Below, piece by piece: positions 34,801 to 46,539 of a DNA stretch of 64,000 bases; position 1 is the first letter of the stretch, and the number at the start of each line of letters is the position of its first letter. The stretch covers positions 192,659,891 to 192,723,890 of the forward strand of contig NC_081406.1 of NCBI RefSeq assembly GCF_030272615.1. Direction: 5' to 3'. The stretch comes from Cryptomeria japonica. Taxonomy: Eukaryota; Streptophyta; Pinopsida; Cupressales; Cupressaceae. The notes below the pieces were generated by a model. The model did no database searches. It was given only the letters and a program-made list of their open reading frames with translations, and was not told the origin of the DNA. The position numbers were made by a program, and so were the translations under genes.

Positions 34801-35179
34801 TCAATGTCTCAAGTTCCCCTACAATGGACAAGAAATTTCAATATCTGAAGATACTAACCCTTTTAAGTACTGCAATGCTATTGGGGAAACACAAGATAGC
34901 CTGGTTCCACACAAAAGGAAGGCCCAAGCTTCCTCATCATCCAAAGATCAAGAAAAACTCAAATCATTGTCCATAAACTTTGAGCAAAAAATAAAAATAA
35001 AAGACCAAGGCATGGGGGAGTACTCTTTTGAACCCCTGTGTCTATCTAAGTTACCAACTTCAGCAAGGCCTCATAGACAACCTTCCACATCAAGGAACCA
35101 AGCAACACAACCCATCAAGAAGTTTGATGGTAAATTTATACAAATATGCATACTAGAAGAAGAGTTAGAAGACAAAGAC
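31808..35179 (+). pseudogene. Tat element gag and protease region
   Basis: From MPIITRSQKNKEK at 31808. After two stops and a frameshift the frame continues at 32098: a His/Asp/Asn/Gln repeat (THEQDNTHEQDNTH), then a capsid domain (YDDKSDPRDHVREF, LGGKTMEWLSKL, 32.4-32.9 kb), an Asn-rich linker and the C-H-H-C knuckle CDYHRNKGHRTNDC (about 33.41 kb). The protease follows. Its active-site loop, VLI then DGGAGLN, is split by a solo LTR at 34063-34526 and becomes continuous once that is removed. [23 protein letters not shown] follows the fold. The frame then runs to EEELEDKD at 35179, where element I is inserted, and resumes in frame at 43135. Stops at TGG and CAA codons fit deamination decay. 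Confidence 0.88.
34063..34526 (+). mobile_element. Copia-like solo LTR inside the Tat protease
   Basis: 464 bp, TGTTGGTATAATTAATTATT...GGCAAAATCTCACA, with TCATA at 34058-34062 and 34527-34531. A TATATAAG box at 34373-34380 sets the orientation. Removing it and one TCATA joins VLI to DGGAG in frame, exactly at the catalytic aspartate of the protease. Confidence 0.9.
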
Positions 35180-36338
35180 TGTTAGGCCCAATATGGAAAG
35201 CTAATGTACTGAGAGGGGAGGGGTGAATCAGTACTTCAAATATTTTCTTCAACAATAATTTTACTGTTATGCATAAACCAAAAAATGATGTAACATAATA
35301 TAATGCTAAAACAAATAAATAAAAATCATACATAATTCACTCCACAACACATATGTTTTGGTTACGCAGAAACTCTTGGTTAGAGAGAAAAATTGCGGTG
35401 GGGATGGCACCCACAACTTCACTACTACAATAATAAAGGTTGCTTGGTTAGAGCTACATGTTTAGCTATTTTTGATAGCTTACCCTGTTAGGAGTATCAA
35501 GATCATTAGATCTACCTTGCTAAAGGATTTTACAGCACTTATTCTAAATGCTGCACCTGGTTAAAGGCTTTACAATTTATAGACTTTGTTAGAGTCTTTT
35601 ACCCTGTTAAAGGTTTCTCTTACAACTCAAAATATTACAACACAATATTACAAAATATCTGCAACTTCACATCTAGAATGTTATAGCAGATTCTATGTGC
35701 TCAAAATGAGATTACCTTGCTTATAGCATACCTCGATAATCCATAGATTAACTCGATAAACCCTTCTGTTTACTCTAGTCCTTGACTGTTCTCTGAAATC
35801 CTTCTTGGTGACCTCTATGTCTCTAATAGTCACAATACTCAGTGCTTCCTTATCTATTACAAATGTCTTGCTTCATACATCTTTTTTTAATTCATGCTGT
35901 ATAAATAGATCTCTTATGTCGGTGATCTGTTCATGCTTCGATCTTACAAACATGATTCATTGAATGAATAACCATACAAAATATTTCATTGGATAGATGA
36001 CCTCAAGATCATACAAAATCTTTAAGGTGCAATTTCCAAAGTGATAAAGATTCCATGTTCCTCGATCTTGTAACACATTTACCATATGTGTCTAGTTTCA
36101 ATGAATCTGGTAACACGTTTCATTCGGTATGTGTTCACTCGGTATATCATTTTTGCTGCTCGGTAGACATAGAGTGTTACTCGGTAGACAGCTCGGTGTA
36201 TACTAAGCTCTGTGACTACTTTCTTCTATAACCGACTGCTCTGTGCTTACTGACTGAATGTTTCGGTAGTAATAACCGACTAGAGTATATAGAATGACTT
36301 TGGATATAAAACTAATGGCAACTTAGTAAGTAGTAACA
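35180..36338 (-). repeat. 3' LTR of element I
   Basis: 1,159 bp; on minus TGTTACTACTTACTAAG...TATTGGGCCTAACA. Nearly identical to 41987-43129 apart from point changes and a short deletion. A TATA-like TATTTATA on minus (35900-35907) is conserved in both copies. CTCGGTAGAC-type phrases recur within it. Confidence 0.93.
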
Positions 36339-36351
36339 ATCTCCCCTTTTG
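36339..36351 (-). promoter_or_regulatory. Polypurine tract of element I
   Basis: On minus, TCAAAAGGGGAGAT directly precedes the 3' LTR. The phrase ATGTCAAAAGGGGAGAT-TGTT parallels ATGCCAAAGGGGGAGAT-TGTT at the end of element H. Confidence 0.8.
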
Positions 36352-36686
36352 ACATTAGTTGAGATGTTTGACAAAAATTCTTTCAAAGTCATAACTCAAA
36401 AAATCTATATACTTACAAAATTTGACTAATCTGACAGTATATACATTTGTCAATGAAATAGTATACTCAGATATACTCCCCTTATCAATATACTGTTCAT
36501 AACTTTGATTGTGCATACGTTGTGATCAATATTCTGTATTTACTGCACTTGTCCTTTTCTCTTTGATCACTGCTCGGTGTTTACTGCTTCCCTGTCAAAT
36601 TCAACTCAGTATGCTCGGTATACTCCCCCTGTATACTACACTCCCCCTTTGATACTATACTCCCCCTTTTTTACAAACATCAAAAC

Positions 36687-39600
36687 TTAGTTACCATTCA
36701 GTGGAGGCAACTGGTCAAAAATGGATTTATACTTTGTGCTTGCATCGGTGAGAGCGGTAGAGAGGGCATCCTTGACACTATCCATGAGTGAATTTTGAGT
36801 TGTAATGTCGGCTAATAGTGAAATCAGTCCATCTAAAGTGCTTCCCTCTGGCTGAGTGGATAAAGAGGTAGCCTTGCTGATCTGTTCTTGGATGGAGGAC
36901 AAGTGTGGAATGAATAAGGTTTGAAGAGTTATAATGTCCATCCTTATTTTGCGCTCTTCATTCCTAAGTTCCAATTGTTGAGCCATGAGCTTTTATAACT
37001 TGGCATAGAAATTTTGAATAGAATTTGGCTCAGTGGTCAATGTATGGGAGAGATCAATGATATCTTTCTCAATCACTTCTGTTTTATTCTTGATGTCTTT
37101 AATGAATAAAGAAAATGTACAGAGTTTCTGAAATAAAGAAAGAATGTGCTTGAGTTGAGGGGACAAGTCAGCAATAAATTTGACAAATTTTACTTTGCCA
37201 ATAGCAATGGCTTTCTGTACCTCTTCAATCATTTTTGCACTGAGCTCTTTGTCCTTAAACTTGCTCAAGTATTCAGATACGTCTACTCCAGATGTCTCTA
37301 TTTTAGTTAGGAGTTCATCCAGTTGAACATGGATGGCTGCATCTTTTGTCACTGTAGCTTCAGGTAGCATATCTGTTAATAGTGCTTTCACCTTCTGAAG
37401 TACTCTATTTTTCTTTTGTATAGCCATTTGCTTCTCTTGTTCTGCTTTGGCTTTGCATAGTTCACCGAATTCAATAAGTGCTTGCCCTTTTAATTTGGAT
37501 ATGTCTACATTTGGCAACACTATTGGTTTTGACAAATCTACCTTGAAACTATGCTTTTTTATTTTCTTTTCTTTAGATGAGGAGGTTTTCACCAGTTGAA
37601 CTAATACAATGGCTTGGGAGGCTTGTTGACCCTCGATAGGTTGCTTGGTAGAGGCAACACTTTTGTCAATTTCTTTAACCTCAGATGTAGCCTTCAGTGA
37701 ATCCTTGCTCTGGGTCTCAGTTGTAACATTTTCAGTGCTAGAAGGGGCTTGAGAAGTTTATTCCCCGGTGGCCTGAGAAGTAGCTTCTCCTTCTGTAGAC
37801 TTGTGACCCTCTTTTCCTTGTTCAGTATCCTGAGGTGTCTCGGTTGAAACATGCTGAGTGACGCGAGGATAGGGCTGAACTTGTTCCAAAACTGACTCAC
37901 TAGATACTAGTTTGGCATAAGCATCCCCTTCAATCATTTCCTATTCTTGTACCTCAGTGTCCATGATATCCTCATCAATTTGTATAGTATCAGCGGGGTC
38001 TTGCTCAGTGACATCAACTATTTCAACTTCAACTTGTTCACTAGCGTTCTTGATTCGAAAGATTTCCTACCACTTTTCCTTGGTCTCATTCTCTACTTCA
38101 AGATAAAGGCCATTCATCAATTTCAAGGCTCTTTGCTTGACTAGGAAGTTTGTCTGGTGGTTTTTCAGATGTTCATTGATCTCATCTACCAACATGTCTA
38201 AGAATAGATGTACCAGACTTTTTTCTCTCATCTATTTTTCCAAGTCCATAGCATATTTCCACCTGTTATCAATATGCAAATACAATTCTTTTGGAAGAGA
38301 ATTAGTTACTTCCAATGGGACCAATCAGAATTTTAGAAGTGTGCAGATGACAGCTTCTTCTATTTGTCTCTTTTCTTCATCATTTCTGGATTCATACTTA
38401 ACATATCTAAATACTCCAAATCCATCATATTGTTTCAGATTAGCACATAAATTATCAACGCTATGTACATCTTTCTTTTGACTCTTAACAATCTGAAATT
38501 TACTTGCCTCTTCAGATTCGGTGTCACTAGACTCTTTAGTCAAAATGAGTCTCTGAGTAGATTTCTTATAAGTTTTTGTTACCTTTGGTGCAGCAACATT
38601 CTTTGGTTTCTTACTCAGTGATACTGTAGATGATCTTGTGTTTGGGCGCTTTACTGAAGGAGTCGGTGATACCTTTGATGTATCCTGTTTCTTCCTTTTC
38701 AAAAATTTCCATTTTAGGCAACTTGGTGCTCAATGTAATAGCTGCTTCTTGGGCTTCATATTCCTCCTCGGTGATGACTTGAATGCTCTTGATAGGTGTG
38801 GAGGAAGAACCTTCTCCAAATTTCTCTGTTAATGCCTTAATCATTTTTGTTGCTTTTCTTGTAGCCTTTGGTACTACAATGCTCATTTTAACTTTCTCTT
38901 TAACTTCTTCATATGTAGCGTATCTCATCTCAGTAGCATGCCTTGGTCGAGAAAGAAAAGCATCTATTTGCTGCTGTGTAATATCAAAATCAATCTTATA
39001 ACCCATAGGTGGCAAAGATTGAGTTCTCGGTTCCACCACATTGACATAGCAGTAGTCGGTGTCTACTTCAAAGCATTTATCATCCTTGTATTTCTCCACT
39101 AACTTGGGTGGAATCTTATACTTGTTATGCATCTTTTCTTGAAACTTGCTAAAATAATCATCCATAATATCATTGAAGTTATCACCTAGATGTTTGATGA
39201 AGTCATTGATTTGATGGGTGATTGATCGGTGTAGCTCCCAAACTACATTACCGACTGATGGAAAGAATTTCTCAAAATAGAAAAACATGCATACCAAAAG
39301 TGATCCAAACTTCAGTGTGTTTGCCGAGTTGTTCTTCTTGGGCTTCCTTATGGTGTTGAGATTTTCAAACATATTTTTCAGCAACACTTCACATAGATCA
39401 ATCTTCATACCTTTCTTTACAATTTTATAGGCTAAATCGACTGCTGCACAGGGTACACTATTTTCCCTTGCCGATTGAAAGAAACAATAGCCTATGACTC
39501 TAATGGCAAACTTTAGCTCTGCATCTGTGACATTATTTAGTTTTAGACCTCTGCAATCAGAATCTACTCTGGTTAAAGTGATCAATTTCCTTTTGTGAAA

Positions 39601-40048
39601 TCATTTTCTGAGCTCGGGCATGGTCAGAAATAGGGTAACCGGTGATCAAGTGGATGATTTCCTTGGTGATCTTGAATGATTGCTACTCTAACCACATGAA
39701 GTCATCATGAACTCTGCTCAAAAAAAATTTAACCCACTGGGGTTTGAAGACTCGCGGGTAGGTTAGGGCTTCGATCAATCCCTTGACTTTAATGTGTTCA
39801 AACTTGTTATCTATTTTTCCATCGATACACATTTCATCATATGTGTTCTTGATCTCAACATGACCTAGTTCCTCAACACGACACTTAGTGAAGAATCTGA
39901 CATCCTCAACTAGTAAAACCCTATCCGAAATGAGTGAAAATGCAGTTTTATCATCCGGTTCAGATGCTACTTTGGGAGTTAGAGAGTATTTCAGTGAGGG
40001 CTTTTCAATGTTCTCAACAACAACGGGCTTCTAGATCTTAGGTGCCAT
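36687..40048 (-). pseudogene. ORF2 of element I, unknown protein
   Basis: Minus-strand frame from MAPKI at 40048 to ..FDQLPPLNGN at 36687, about 1,100 codons with several stops and shifts. The N-terminal third (39.9-38.9 kb) is clearly homologous to ORF2 of element H: FLSRVHDDFMWLE, KITKEIIHLITGYP, LKFGSLLVCMFFYFEKFFPSVGN, DDYFSKFQEKMHNKYKIPPKLVEKYKDDK and VVEPRTQSLPPMGYKID. The middle is Lys/Ser-rich (KRPNTRSSTVSLSKKPK) with acidic patches, suggesting nuclear localisation or disorder. The C-terminus is Gln/Lys/Glu-rich and probably coiled coil. There are no polymerase, protease or integrase motifs. The function is unknown; N-terminal phrases such as ITGYP/ITGLP faintly recall proteins annotated as putative plant transposon proteins. 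Confidence 0.75.
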
Positions 40049-40642
40049 TGCAAATTTTGGATAATCACTTAACAAAAGATCCTTAGGGTTTGAAGAATTT
40101 TTAAACGGCAGACGCTTTCCACTTAGTAAATGTAAAACATATATTCATAACTGATATGATCAGTAAACTAGCTTGACAATGCGTTGTGATTGATGTAAAT
40201 ACCTTGAATTTCACTTCGGAGGAGGTTTGATCGCCTCTGAATCACTTTGCTCTACTTTCTTGAAAACTTGGTAAGTGTAAAATGACCACGCAAAAGCTTT
40301 AAGTACACAATTTTACCTTATCGGGCTCCTTGCAGTTAGGTAAGAAAACATTAAATGCACTCGGTACCACTTCCTTTTTATGTTTTTTTTTTTAACCGAG
40401 TAGCTAGACTTCCTGTAATTACCGACTAGACAGGCTTCCAAAAGACTTGATAAGATTTCAAATTTCCTAATGCATCTTTAGCTATGCAGATTTTGAATTA
40501 AGTACATGATAAAATAGGAATTGTTAAGATTTAACCTTGAGAGAATGCAGTCCCTTCATACCTTCACCGATTAATTTGGAATAGGTGCACCTAACTCGGT
40601 AGATAAGGTGCTTTTTTCATTTAACACAATTTCCTTCTTTTT

Positions 40643-41924
40643 TCAAATCATCTGTAATTTGCTTCTTATTTCCTCAGTGTCTCCTCTAGGTTGATCTCTG
40701 CAATCTCTAGCCAAGTGTCCAACTTTGTGACAATGAAAACATGCCATACCAGGATTTCTCCATGATCTTCGGTTGTTCATTCCAAACCTTATAAAGTAGT
40801 TGGCACTTATATGTCCATATCTTCCACAACATTCACACCATATCCTTGTATTGTAATCCCATTGTACTGCAGTATACTGTCAGTTAAGATCTGTGTGAGT
40901 TTGGTAGCTTCTAGTATTTGCTCGGTGTGCAGACCACATATAGTTCTTCTGCTTAAACCAACACTTCTCGGTACTATGTCCATATCTATTGCAGTTTTTA
41001 CAAAACCCTTTGAATTTTGCCTTTTGATAATTGCTAGCAGACTTTGTCCTACACTGGTTAGATGTGTTACTATATTTATTGCAATTGTAATAATAACCAT
41101 TAGACCTTGTGACATTCGGTTGCTTACCTTTTCTGATTTGGCACATGTTGGCAGTATGACCTTGATTTCCACAATAGTTGCAAATAAGTTTCTTTCCTTT
41201 GATGTTCTTCTTGTTTTCAGCTTGCTTTGATGATTCTCCTCTCTCGGTAGTGTAGATTCCCTTCTTGATAGAGTCATTTCCTTTGTAACCGAGTCCTACA
41301 ACTTTGTTGGGTCTTTTTTTTATTGAGTTGCTCATCCAACATCTTTGATGCTTCATAACTCTTCTTCAGTGTTTCTTTGGATTTCTTCTCTATTTCAAGT
41401 TCATCAGTCAACCTTGATACTTTAAGTTTCAATGCTTGATTCTCATCATCTTTCAGATTTGCTTCATGATGTGCATAACCCAAATGATCTGATAGATTTT
41501 GTTGAATTCTAGTCAACCTTGTGATTTCATCATTCCTTTCAGATACTAATGCTTCAAGCCGTTATTTTTCTCTTTCTAGATCTCTTAATTTATCATCGGT
41601 TGTCCTCAATGCATCAAGATTTTCAGTAATCTGTGTGCTGAAATGTTCATGTTCTCTTTTCATTGCTTTTGGTTGATCAGTCAGTGCTTTGTTCTTTTCT
41701 TTCAGTTCTCCAATCATTTCTTCAGTCTCTTCAGATATACTGTTCTTAGATAATGTCTCAATTTGTTCCACTAACTCTTGAGAGTCCTACAAATCATTAG
41801 ACAATCTTCTTCTAACTTTCAGAGATTTTTGCATTTGTTTCTGCATGTCAGCAATCACTTGATTAGCATGATCCAATTCATTTTGAAGGTTCACAATTCT
41901 CCAAGATTGTCTGTAGCCTTCCAT
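40643..41924 (-). pseudogene. Gag-like protein of element I
   Basis: Starts MEGYRQSWRIV at 41924, about 45 bp after the primer-binding site. The first 200 or so codons are a strong coiled coil (ELDHANQVIADMQKQMQ..; LKEKNKALTDQPKAMKREHEHF; LKVSRLTDELEIEKKSKETL). Five CCHC knuckles follow: CNYCGNQGHTANMC intact, NCNKYSNTSNQC degenerate, CKNCNRYGHSTEKC intact, CECCGRYGHISANY missing its last Cys, and CFHCHKVGHLARDC intact. It ends near 40643. Two stops and one frameshift are visible. It resembles element H's gag in plan (coiled coil then a zinc-knuckle array) and presumably coats the RNA. No retroviral-type capsid domain is evident. Confidence 0.78.
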
Positions 41925-41969
41925 TGATAAGATCTTTCTCTTTAGGCAATTAAACCGTTTTCCAAGATT

Positions 41970-41984
41970 CAAGCTCTGATACCA
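41970..41984 (-). promoter_or_regulatory. Primer-binding site of element I
   Basis: On minus, TGGTATCAGAGCTTG two bases after the 5' LTR. TGGTATCAGAGC is the standard complement of plant initiator tRNA-Met, common in Ty1/copia elements. Confidence 0.93.
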
Positions 41985-41986
41985 AT

Positions 41987-43129
41987 TGTTAGGCCCAATA
42001 TGGAAAGCTAATGTATTGAGAGGGGAGGGGTGAATCAGTACTTCAAATCTTTTCTTCAACAATAACTTTACTGTTATGCATAAACTAAAAATTGTTGTAA
42101 CATAATATAATCCTAAAACAAACAAATAACAATCATACATGATTCACTCCATAACACATATGTTTTGGTTACGCAAAAACTCTTGGTTAGAGAGAAAAAC
42201 TACAGTGGGGATGGCACCCACAACTTCACTATTGCAATAATAAAGGTTTCTCGGTTAAAGCTACATGTTTAGCTGTTTCTGATAGCTTACCCTGTTAGGA
42301 GTATCAAGATTGTTAGATCTACCTTGCTAAGGGATTTTACAACACTTATTCTAAATGTTGCACCTGGTTAAAGGCTTTACAATTTATAGACTTTGTTAGA
42401 GTCTTTTACCCTGTTAAAGGTTTCTCTTACAACTCAAAATATTACAACACAATATTACAAAATATCCGCAACTTCACATCTAGAATGTTATAGCAGATTC
42501 TATGTGCTCAAAATGAGATTACCTTGCTTATAGCATACCTAGGTAATCCATAGATTAACTTGGTAAACCCTTCTGTTTACTCTGTTCCTTGACTGTTCTC
42601 TGAAATCCTTCTCGGTGATCTCTATGTCTCTAACAGTCACAATACTCAGTGCTTCCTTATCTATTACACATGTCTTGCTTCATACATCTTTTTTAATTCA
42701 TGTTGTATAAATAGATCTCTTATGTTGGTGATTTGTTCATGCTTCGATCTTACAAACATGATTCATCGAATGAATAACCATACAAAATATTTCATTGGAT
42801 ATATGACCTCAAGATCATACAAAATCTTTAAGGTGCAATTTCCTAAGTGATAAAGATTCCATGTTCCTCGATCTTGTAACACATTTACCATATGTGTCTA
42901 GGTTCAATGAATCTAGTAACACATTTCACTCGGTATATCATTTTTTCTACTCGGTAGACATAGAGTGTTACTCGGTAGACAGCTCAATGTATACTAAGCT
43001 TTGTGACTACTTTCTTCTATAACCGGCTGCTCTGTGCTTACTGACTGAATGTTTCAGTAGTAATAACTGACTAGAGTATATAGAATGACTTTGGATATAA
43101 AACTAATGGCAGCTTAGTAAGTAGTAACA
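41987..43129 (-). repeat. 5' LTR of element I
   Basis: 1,143 bp, pair of 35180-36338. Borders the primer-binding site on its left (41984) and the AAGAC target duplication on its right (43130-43134). Confidence 0.93.
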
Positions 43130-43134
43130 AAGAC

Positions 43135-44640
43135 ATCCTTAGTTGGCTATACAAAGAAGAGGAATAAATCAAAGTTGTTGTCCTAGAAGTGGTCATTCCA
43201 ACATAACAGTATGGCAATGGGTTCAGAATCATGCAACACATGGGGTACAAAGGTCCTATTTGAAAGCATCAAGAAGGCATTATAGAACCTATACAACATT
43301 GTTTACAATTTGCAAAAGACAAAACAGGACTTGGGTATGGCCAACATGTTCCACCTGTGCAAAAGCGAGATCGCCATCAAAAACCTCAATGGAAAAAAAA
43401 GATAAAACACAACGAAGATTCATGGCAAGAAGCACTACATCAAGCTGCTACAAAGACAAGAAAAGACCAAGAGTGTGAAGAAAAAGAAAAGTGACAAGAA
43501 GAACTCGCTATCCAAAGGGAGGAAGCTTCATATAAAAAAAATACATCATGTACAAGAACCTGATCAAACCGAGTCTGAACCATGACCTGAGGAAATTGCT
43601 ACTCAAAGAAAGGAAACAGTGTATGAACATATTCAAAGAGTACAAGAAAGCACCGATCCCAAATCAAAACAAGCTACCAAACTTGTGTCAATTATCAATG
43701 ATCTTTTCTCACCATACAACATACCTGTTAGATTCAGTGGAGCCACCTGGGATAGGGATTCTGAAACAAATTCCAATGAGTATGAGTGGGACACCTGTTT
43801 TGATATTACTGAGGATATTGAGGTGGATAAAATCCATGCATACACACCCATTCCTTATGAGGAACAAGGCTTGAGCTTTGGATCATTTGAATTTGGACCG
43901 CAACATATCTATGAGGCTAGTGAGAACCAACAACTTCAATATGAAAGAGGCAATGTCGAAGAGAGTACCATCAAAAACATTGAGACTGTTATAGACCTTA
44001 CCCCTGTTGCACATGACTATGACAATGTCTCTATCATGGCCCTCACAATGAATAATCTTGACCCAACAAATGACTCCCTACCGCTCATATATCCTGACCT
44101 TATAGACTGGGAAGAACCTAAGCACAATATACCAATATTCCAAAATGATGATGCCATTGTTCAGTACCTTTTCTCTATTAATCCGGAAACTTACTCCACC
44201 AGTGAACCACATGATGATATTTGCAATCAAGGGAGTGCCAAGTCTCTCACTTGCAAAAAGAACAAAATTGAAAATCGATTTAATGGTGAAAACCATCTAA
44301 TGACAGTATTAGATCACAAAAAAGTAAAAACAAATGACGCATCTAAAGGTGAAAACCTCTTTGAGGCACCTGAGGATGCGAGACTTGACACTCTTCCCGA
44401 ACATTACCAAGAGTGGTCACCAATATTGATTGAAACAACTCAATCAATAAACATTAGCACTGAAATAGCAGCCACAATCATACATCTGGCAGAATCACTC
44501 GCAGAAAAAGAAAGACTAAACTACATCCAGTTCTTCAAGGAGAAGCAAATCGATTTTTCTTGGTCTTATGCAGACATGGCAGGGGTAGATCCAAACCTTA
44601 TCATGCATCACTTGTCCATTTCTCTTGGAGCTAAACCTGT
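43135..44640 (+). pseudogene. Tat element pol, G-patch-like segment and linker
   Basis: Continues the gag-protease frame after element I. At 43213-43335 the frame reads NGFRIMQHMGYKG..HQEGIIEPI and KTGLGYG, a G-patch-like pattern found between protease and RT in some LTR elements. A Lys/Gln-rich stretch follows, then a long acidic linker (43619-44640) with DRDSETNSNEYEWDTCFDIT. Four stops and one or two shifts are present. The linker leads directly into RT (INISTEIAATIIHLAESL..FSWSYADMAGVDPNLIMHHL). Confidence 0.75.
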
Positions 44641-45950
44641 AAAATAGAAATTAAGAAAGATGAACCCGCATGTGGCCATCTTGGTAAAAGAAGAACTAAA
44701 GAAATTACTTGATGTAGGATTCATCCAACCCATTGATTATGCGGAATGAATTTCTAACATCATGCCAATGTCCAAACTAGACAAAATCATCAAAATCTAT
44801 ACAGATTTTAGAGATCTCAACAAAGATTGTCCAAAGGATGACTTTTCTTTACCAAACATCGACACCATTGTTGATCTAACATTGGGACATGCTATGTTAT
44901 CCCTCACAGATGGATTTTTTGGCTATAACCAAATCAAGATAGCTTCTGAAGATCAAGATAAAATTGCATTCACATGTCCATGGGGTACATACTACTGGAA
45001 CATCATGCCTTTTGGCTTGAAAAATGCTGGGGTAACTTATCAGAGGGCCATGACAACAATCTTCCACGATATGATGCACACTTTTATGGAAGATTACGTG
45101 GATGATTTTCTAGCCAAATCATTCACAAGAAAAAAACACTTGGACATATTAGATAAAATCTTTCAAAGACTGGAACAATTCAATTTCATATTGAACCCTA
45201 AGAAGTGTATCTTCGGGGTAACATTCGACAAACTTTTGGGATACATAGTATCGGAAAAAGGCATCGAGGTGGATCCAGCAAAGGTTCAAGCTATCATGGA
45301 AATGCCACCTCCTAAAAATATCAGCTAATTGAGATCTCTACAAGGACGGCTACAATATATCTGATGATTCATTGCTCAGTTAGTAGATAAATGTCTTCCA
45401 TTCAACCATCTGCTTCATAAGAATGTACCTTTAAAATGGGAAGACAAATGTGCAGAATCATTCCACCAACTCAAACAATATCTAATGAATCCACCAGTTT
45501 TGGTACCACCAATAGCAGGAAAGCCACTCATCCTCTATATATCAATAACATAAGTGTCACTGGGGGCACTACTTGCACAAGAAGATCCAGTGGGAAAGGA
45601 AAGGGATATCTACTACATTAAGATGACTTTGAATGGATATGAACTCAACTATACATTCATTGAAAAGTCTTGTTTGGTTATGGTGTTCGCCTCTCAAAAG
45701 TTTCGCCACTACATGCTAGCCCATACAATCAAGCTAGTAGTAAAGATTGACCCACTAAAATATCTACTTAGCAAAGCCACTCTCATAGGGAGGTTAGCTA
45801 AATGGGTTACGATCCTAAGTGAGTTTGACATTCAATACACAGAATGACGAGCCATCAAAGGACAATCAATTGTAGATCAACTGGCAGAAGCACCTTTACC
45901 AGATGAAAATCCACTACAGGTGGAATTTCCAGATACAGATGTACTCACTA
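44641..45950 (+). pseudogene. Tat element reverse transcriptase and first RNase H
   Basis: Reverse transcriptase copies element RNA to DNA. Motifs in order: EELKKLLDVGFIQPIDYAE, TDFRDLNKDCPKDDFSLP, LTDGFFGYNQIKIA, NIMPFGLKNAGVTYQRAM, the catalytic YVDDFLAKS (about 45.1 kb), LNPKKCIFGV, LLGYIVSEKGIEVDPAKV. RNase H follows: WEDKCAESFHQLKQYL, LGALLAQEDP, FIEKSCLVMVFASQKFRHYML, ATLIGRLAKWVTILSEFDIQY. Catalytic residues of RT are intact; stops after YAE (TGA), NIS and SIT and YTE kill the frame. It is a standard Ty3/gypsy pol order. Confidence 0.92.
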
Positions 45951-46375
45951 TCATACCCAAGCAATGGACCCTATACTTTGATGGATCCTATACCCAACAT
46001 GAATCAGGTGTTGGCATCTTGTTTGTCACTCTGGAAGGACACACAATTCCAAGATCCTACAGATTGATGTTCTCCTGCACCAATAACATTGCCGAGTATG
46101 AAGCCTTGGTCACTGGTATCAAAATAGTTGTGGAATGGAGAATCACAGAATTGAAAGTCTATGGAGATTCTTAATTAGTCATCAATTAGGTCAACAATGA
46201 TTATCAAAGAAAGGATGACAAGTTGATGCCCTCCAAATGCATGGTGCACTATTTCAAGAAGTATTTTGTGAACATAATCTTCGAGTAGATTACAAGGTTG
46301 GATAATAGAGTTGTTGATGCAATGGACACTATCATCTTGCTCCTACAACTTTCAGATAAACAAAATCATTATTAA
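45951..46375 (+). pseudogene. Tat element second (archaeal-type) RNase H
   Basis: WTLYFDGSYTQHESGVGI (first Asp), FSCTNNIAEYEALVTGIK (Glu), LKVYGDS then a stop then LVIN (Asp), and NRVVDAMD (last Asp). A second RNase H domain between RNase H and integrase is a hallmark of the Tat lineage. Two in-frame TAA codons replace likely Gln. Confidence 0.88.
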
Positions 46376-46539
46376 TTTCTGGTGGAGCAATTATTTTCCC
46401 TAGCCTATGACAATTCAGAATCCCAAGCTATCTGTGCCCTGACTGGTTCTGATTCCCCTCTATACGAGAAAATCCATGATTATCTCAAAGACAATACCCT
46501 CTCACCTGACTTATCTCGTAACCAAAAAAGAAGCTTTAT

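Larger units (their letters stand above)
35180..43129 (-). mobile_element. Element I: two-ORF non-autonomous LTR retrotransposon
   Basis: 7,950 bp, LTRs 35180-36338 and 41987-43129, target duplication AAGAC at 35175-35179 and 43130-43134, inserted in the Tat gag-pol frame. On minus: 5' LTR, primer site for initiator tRNA-Met, gag (41924-40643), a 594-bp spacer with nothing recognisable, ORF2 (40048-36687), 350 bp of 3' UTR, polypurine tract, 3' LTR. There is no protease, reverse transcriptase, RNase H or integrase. Its plan matches element H, although the LTRs differ. Confidence 0.93.

Noticed and set aside
40811-41230. 139-codon plus-strand frame
   Set aside because: Opposite strand of the zinc-knuckle region of element I gag, which has clear CCHC motifs on minus.
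43143-43478. 111-codon plus-strand frame just after element I
   Set aside because: It is an alternative frame of the Tat polyprotein; the true frame carries the G-patch-like motif and continues the protease frame across the AAGAC site.
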